The position numbers and the translations under genes were made by a program. A stretch of DNA of 64,000 bases, from assembly GCF_029360725.1 (NCBI RefSeq), contig NZ_JARKMY010000001.1:558001-622000 (forward strand). Reading direction: 5' to 3'. Positions 61,382-64,000 of this stretch are shown piece after piece (positions within the stretch are counted from its first letter, which is position 1; each line of letters starts with the position of its first letter). Below the pieces are notes generated by a model, which was given only the letters and a program-made list of their open reading frames with translations, was not told the DNA's origin and ran no database searches. Source of the DNA: Chryseolinea sp. H1M3-3 (GTDB lineage Bacteria; Bacteroidota; Bacteroidia; Cytophagales; Cyclobacteriaceae).

Positions 61382-62164
61382 TTAAGAAAGCACCATAATC
61401 CCTGAGTATGCTTCGTCTTTAACGGCCTTCATTGATTCTTCATCCTCTACAATTCTTTTTAGGTCGTTCACTACACCTTTCTCTTTCAACTTCACCAATA
61501 TCTGTATCAAGGCAATCTGTACTACAGGATCCTTTTGATTTGAAAGCGCATCGATTAAGATTTTTCGTACCGCCGGATCATCATGAAATTTCCCCAAAGC
61601 ATCTAGTGCTGCTAGCCTTACGTTGGTATTGGGATCTTCATTCATCCGTTTTGCCAACGCCTGGACCACCTCATCATCTGCGCTTTCGATGGTAAGCGCT
61701 ACATTAACCCCTTGTATTCTTTGGCTTGCCGATTGCTTATTATCCATCAGCGATATCATCATCATTTTTGTAGCTTCCATCTCTGTTTTAATTCGCGAAA
61801 TTTCTTGCTGCTGATCGTTCTGTTTGCTGATCCAAAATCCAACGCCTACACCTAATACAAGCAATGCTACAGCTGCCGCAGAACGATAAAATACCGGTCG
61901 AAAGAAAATGATCTTTGTTCCTTTCTTGCTAGAAGCGATCTCCTCCGTGAGAAATTGGTCAAACTTCACCTTTAGCTCTTGTGATGGCTCGAGTCTTTTG
62001 GCCCTGTCCACCGCGTGCATTACTTCCTTTAACTGTTCGTAAATTTTATATACTTTGTCGTTTCCCATCAATTCTTGTTCTACTGCTCGCTTCTCAGCTT
62101 CAGATAGTTTTCCATCAATGTAATCGATAAGCTGCATTTCTAATTTTTCCTGATCGTTGTTCAT
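61382..62164 (-). CDS. HEAT-repeat anti-sigma factor without zinc-binding cysteines
   Basis: A 260-residue single-span protein. The cytoplasmic part (about 1-90) starts MQLIDYIDGKLSEAEKRAVE, the position and style of a zf-HC2-type anti-sigma domain. No Cys occurs in it, so the usual HX3CX2C zinc site is missing. The membrane span is near 92-112 (AAAVALLVLGVGVGFWI). The periplasmic part has a short coiled coil (EISRIKTEMEATKMMM) and then HEAT repeats (NVRLAALDALGKFHDDPAV and KDPVVQIALIQILVKLKEKG). It lies 15 bases after the ECF sigma gene. Confidence 0.82.
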   Translation of the reverse strand: MNNDQEKLEMQLIDYIDGKLSEAEKRAVEQELMGNDKVYKIYEQLKEVMHAVDRAKRLEPSQELKVKFDQFLTEEIASSKKGTKIIFFRPVFYRSAAAVALLVLGVGVGFWISKQNDQQQEISRIKTEMEATKMMMISLMDNKQSASQRIQGVNVALTIESADDEVVQALAKRMNEDPNTNVRLAALDALGKFHDDPAVRKILIDALSNQKDPVVQIALIQILVKLKEKGVVNDLKRIVEDEESMKAVKDEAYSGIMVLS

Positions 62165-62179
62165 AACTTGCCGGGTTCC

Positions 62180-62719
62180 TTAAATCTTTTCCAGTTGGAA
62201 ATAATACTCTCTTAGTTTAGTAATAGCGCGATGCACTTTCACTTTAATGTTTGCTACTGTAGTATCCATGATGACCGCTACATCTTCATACTTCATGTGT
62301 TGAAAGCGTGTTAATATTAAAAGTTCACGTTGCTCTTCACTAAGCATAGCCATCGATCGTTCCAGTAATTTTTCCTGCTCGTCCAGCTTCTCACTGTCAC
62401 TCGCCTCGCTTATATTTTCACTTATCTTATCCACATCCACGAAAGCAGAAAATCTATTTTTATGCATTTGATAATGATCCGAAAAAATGTTTCGCGCTAC
62501 CTGATAAATCCAGGATTGAAATCGCAGTCCTTCACGATAACTATTCCGGTATTTTATAATTCTTAAAAAAACATTTTGTGTCAAGTCTTCAGCTAAGGCA
62601 CGATCCAAGGTCATGCGCGCCAAAAAATTAAAAATGCGTTTATTATAGCGTTCAAAAAGCAAAGAAGCCTGTTTCAGATCACCGTTTTTGACGGCCTCCA
62701 TAATCATTTCGTCTGTCAT
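62180..62719 (-). CDS. ECF RNA polymerase sigma factor
   Basis: The 179-residue sigma factor has region 2 (LLFERYNKRIFNFLARMTLD, AEDLTQNVFLRIIKYRNSY, QSWIYQVARNIFSDHY) and region 4 (MAMLSEEQRELLILTRFQHM, KYEDVAVIMDTTVANIKVKV). It leads an operon with the HEAT-repeat anti-sigma and three DUF4097 genes. This is distinct from the FecR-linked sigma of the arabinan locus. It probably responds to envelope conditions. Confidence 0.92.
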   Translation of the reverse strand: MTDEMIMEAVKNGDLKQASLLFERYNKRIFNFLARMTLDRALAEDLTQNVFLRIIKYRNSYREGLRFQSWIYQVARNIFSDHYQMHKNRFSAFVDVDKISENISEASDSEKLDEQEKLLERSMAMLSEEQRELLILTRFQHMKYEDVAVIMDTTVANIKVKVHRAITKLREYYFQLEKI

Positions 62720-63169
62720 CCGATCTGCGCTTTTTGTATGTTTTGTGTTAGTTACCGGAAGGTCTCCTAAAGGTTACATTTGGATTTACAGATTTTTCAA
62801 CAATAAAAAAAGGCCCTTAGCCTGCTTGTGAGGATGAAAACTACCACGATACACACAAACACCTAAACCGATAATGCTCACTTAACACCCAATTCATCGT
62901 CAAAGAAGCCATTCGAGTTAAATGAATCAACCTAGTTCGCAAAAAATTTGCTGCGCCGTTTACTAGCGTTACTGAAGCATGTCATGGTTATGTGATACCA
63001 TTATTATTGGTGCGGCGATCATACCAAACAGATTACAGATGAAGTGCTAAATACGAATCTTAATCCATGAGATAACTGCAGATAACTTTATATGCAACCC
63101 TGCAAATTATTTAAGGGGTCTTTGTACTTTCGGCAGGACTTTTGTGTCTATTCATAAAAATTATACAGT
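62720..63169. other. Divergent intergenic region without a gene
   Basis: A 450-base gap between the ECF sigma gene and the SIMPL gene, from which both are divergently transcribed. It is AT-rich without a credible reading frame or tRNA. A variant promoter box precedes the SIMPL gene. On the minus strand a short AGGC/GCCT stem followed by seven T lies near 62805-62825, in the leader of the sigma operon. Confidence 0.4.
63125..63132 (+). promoter_or_regulatory. Variant -7 box before the SIMPL gene
   Basis: TACTTTCG lies 38 bases before the ATG at 63170. It differs from TAnnTTTG at one position. The distance fits a short leader. Confidence 0.3.
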
Positions 63170-63865
63170 ATGCGATCCAATATTTTCATTATTCTATTAT
63201 TAATGGCCAGCGTGACTGCGTTTGGCCAGGAAGTTTTTAAAGGCGAACATTTTATAGAAGTCACCGGCTCATCAGAAATGGAAGTTGAGCCAAACGAAAT
63301 CTTTCTTTATATCAGACTTCGTGAGTTTGAAGAAAATCGTGCAAAAGTATCTTTAGAAAAACTCGATCAAGAGTTTTTGCAAGCACTAAAGGCAGCCAAC
63401 ATCGATCGTAAAAATCTAACCCTGGCAGATGCTGGTTCAAACCTTGATAAGATCCGAAGAAGGGATAAAGACGCTTTTCGTGAGAAGTCATACGAGTTAA
63501 AACTTACAAGCGCAGCAGAGCTTGAAAAGTTTCTTGTAAAAATTGAGCCGGTTAAGGTGCAACAATTAGACCTGACGCGGCTGCATCATACCGACATGGA
63601 GAAATTTAAAATTGATTTGAAAATCAAAGCGCTTCAAGCCGCACAAACAAAAGCGTCAACGTTATTAAAGTCAATTGGAGCGGAAATTGGTAAACCAATC
63701 ATGGTACGCGATTGGGATCAAGATCCAGTCCAACCGTTACCACAGGCCCGTATGGCAAACGTGATGTATAAAGCAGAAGGTGCTGACATGGCAGGAGAAG
63801 AGCAAGTTGGATTCAGAAAATTAAAATTACGCGCACAAATCACAGCCCAATTCGAGATTAAGTAG
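63170..63865 (+). CDS. SIMPL-domain (DUF541) exported protein
   Basis: A 231-residue protein with a signal peptide (MRSNIFIILLLMASVTAFGQ) and a SIMPL/DUF541 domain. The domain shows EVTGSSEMEVEPNEIFLYI, ALKAANIDRKNLTLADAG, KSYELKLTSAAELEKFL and IKALQAAQTKASTLLKSIG. SIMPL proteins are periplasmic and linked to oxidative or envelope stress in some bacteria, but their mechanism is unclear. It is a single-gene unit with a strong terminator after it. Confidence 0.92.
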   Translation: MRSNIFIILLLMASVTAFGQEVFKGEHFIEVTGSSEMEVEPNEIFLYIRLREFEENRAKVSLEKLDQEFLQALKAANIDRKNLTLADAGSNLDKIRRRDKDAFREKSYELKLTSAAELEKFLVKIEPVKVQQLDLTRLHHTDMEKFKIDLKIKALQAAQTKASTLLKSIGAEIGKPIMVRDWDQDPVQPLPQARMANVMYKAEGADMAGEEQVGFRKLKLRAQITAQFEIK

Positions 63866-63888
63866 GCTACCCGTTAGATAAATATTCT

Positions 63889-63931
63889 CCAATGGTTCGG
63901 ACGTCCGTTTAGAATCCGGACCATTGGTTTT
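63889..63931 (+). terminator. Rho-independent terminator of the SIMPL gene
   Basis: A 13-bp stem (63889-63901 with 63915-63927, one G-U pair) has a 13-base loop and is followed by TTTT at 63928-63931. It begins 23 bases after the stop codon. Confidence 0.8.
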
Positions 63932-64000
63932 CCCCGTCATTCGTTTCAGGTGTTTTGAAAGCTTGCGGTTTAAGCAAACAAAAATTAACTTTTAACCTTT

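Overview
The window looks like a chromosomal segment of a Bacteroidota bacterium, most likely a cytophagalean soil or plant-debris degrader. The evidence is a SusC/SusD pair with an ECF sigma factor and FecR, several TAnnTTTG -7 boxes, start codons mostly without Shine-Dalgarno sequences, Y_Y_Y/propeller and LytTR two-component proteins, DUF4097/head-GIN proteins, and an RF2 gene with programmed frameshift. No rRNA, tRNA, CRISPR array, insertion sequence or phage gene was seen. Almost all genes are intact and the window reads as vertically inherited chromosome.

Layout. 1-281 is the tail of an outer-membrane protein. 532-8081 is a nitrite-assimilation block: a low-molecular-weight phosphatase and, divergent from nirBD, the siroheme gene cobA with a DUF4202 gene. 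nirB and nirD are followed by a NarX-like kinase and a NarL-like regulator. 8385-11316 holds a LiaF-like membrane protein, a DUF4288 protein and a LytS/LytR-type pair. 11305-14932 holds a TetA-type MFS pump, a YigZ protein, a head-GIN protein and an MgtC-like protein whose start codon abuts a terminator hairpin.

15023-35348 is a complete arabinan/L-arabinose locus, all on the minus strand. It has two GH43 enzymes, a GH51 and a GH127, SusD, SusC with an STN domain, FecR, an ECF sigma factor, a NUDIX-type AraR regulator, an SSS sugar symporter, and araA, araD and araB. The surface proteins bind and cut arabinan, SusCD imports the fragments, the GH51/GH127/second GH43 finish them, the symporter takes up arabinose, and AraA-AraB-AraD feed D-xylulose-5-phosphate to the pentose phosphate pathway. 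Two control layers are visible: sigma/FecR/STN signalling and AraR. An ACAATTAT box is shared upstream of araR, susC and araB.

35353-49157 holds housekeeping and orphan genes: a HAD phosphatase, a YhhN protein, an MFS transporter, prfB with its frameshift site, and a propeller histidine kinase without receiver or DNA-binding domain. Next come an unannotated small Cys/His protein and a second NUDIX regulator with two tandem TGTGT-N7-ACACA dyads upstream. After these are a DUF1028 protein, a cobalamin adenosyltransferase, an ABC ATPase, an NRDE protein and rnhB. 49284-57930 holds a NUDIX hydrolase, a MATE pump, an acyl-CoA thioesterase, plsC, gatC, nhaA, a large membrane-TPR protein and a SET-domain protein. 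58699-63865 holds a small membrane protein and an ECF sigma / HEAT-repeat anti-sigma / triple DUF4097 operon, followed by a SIMPL-domain protein with a strong terminator.

The most useful leads for follow-up are the two candidate NUDIX-regulator operator sets, the terminator-mgtC junction, the leader repeats that sit just before four start codons, the cysteine-free HEAT-repeat anti-sigma operon, and the short Cys/His protein at 43751-43918.
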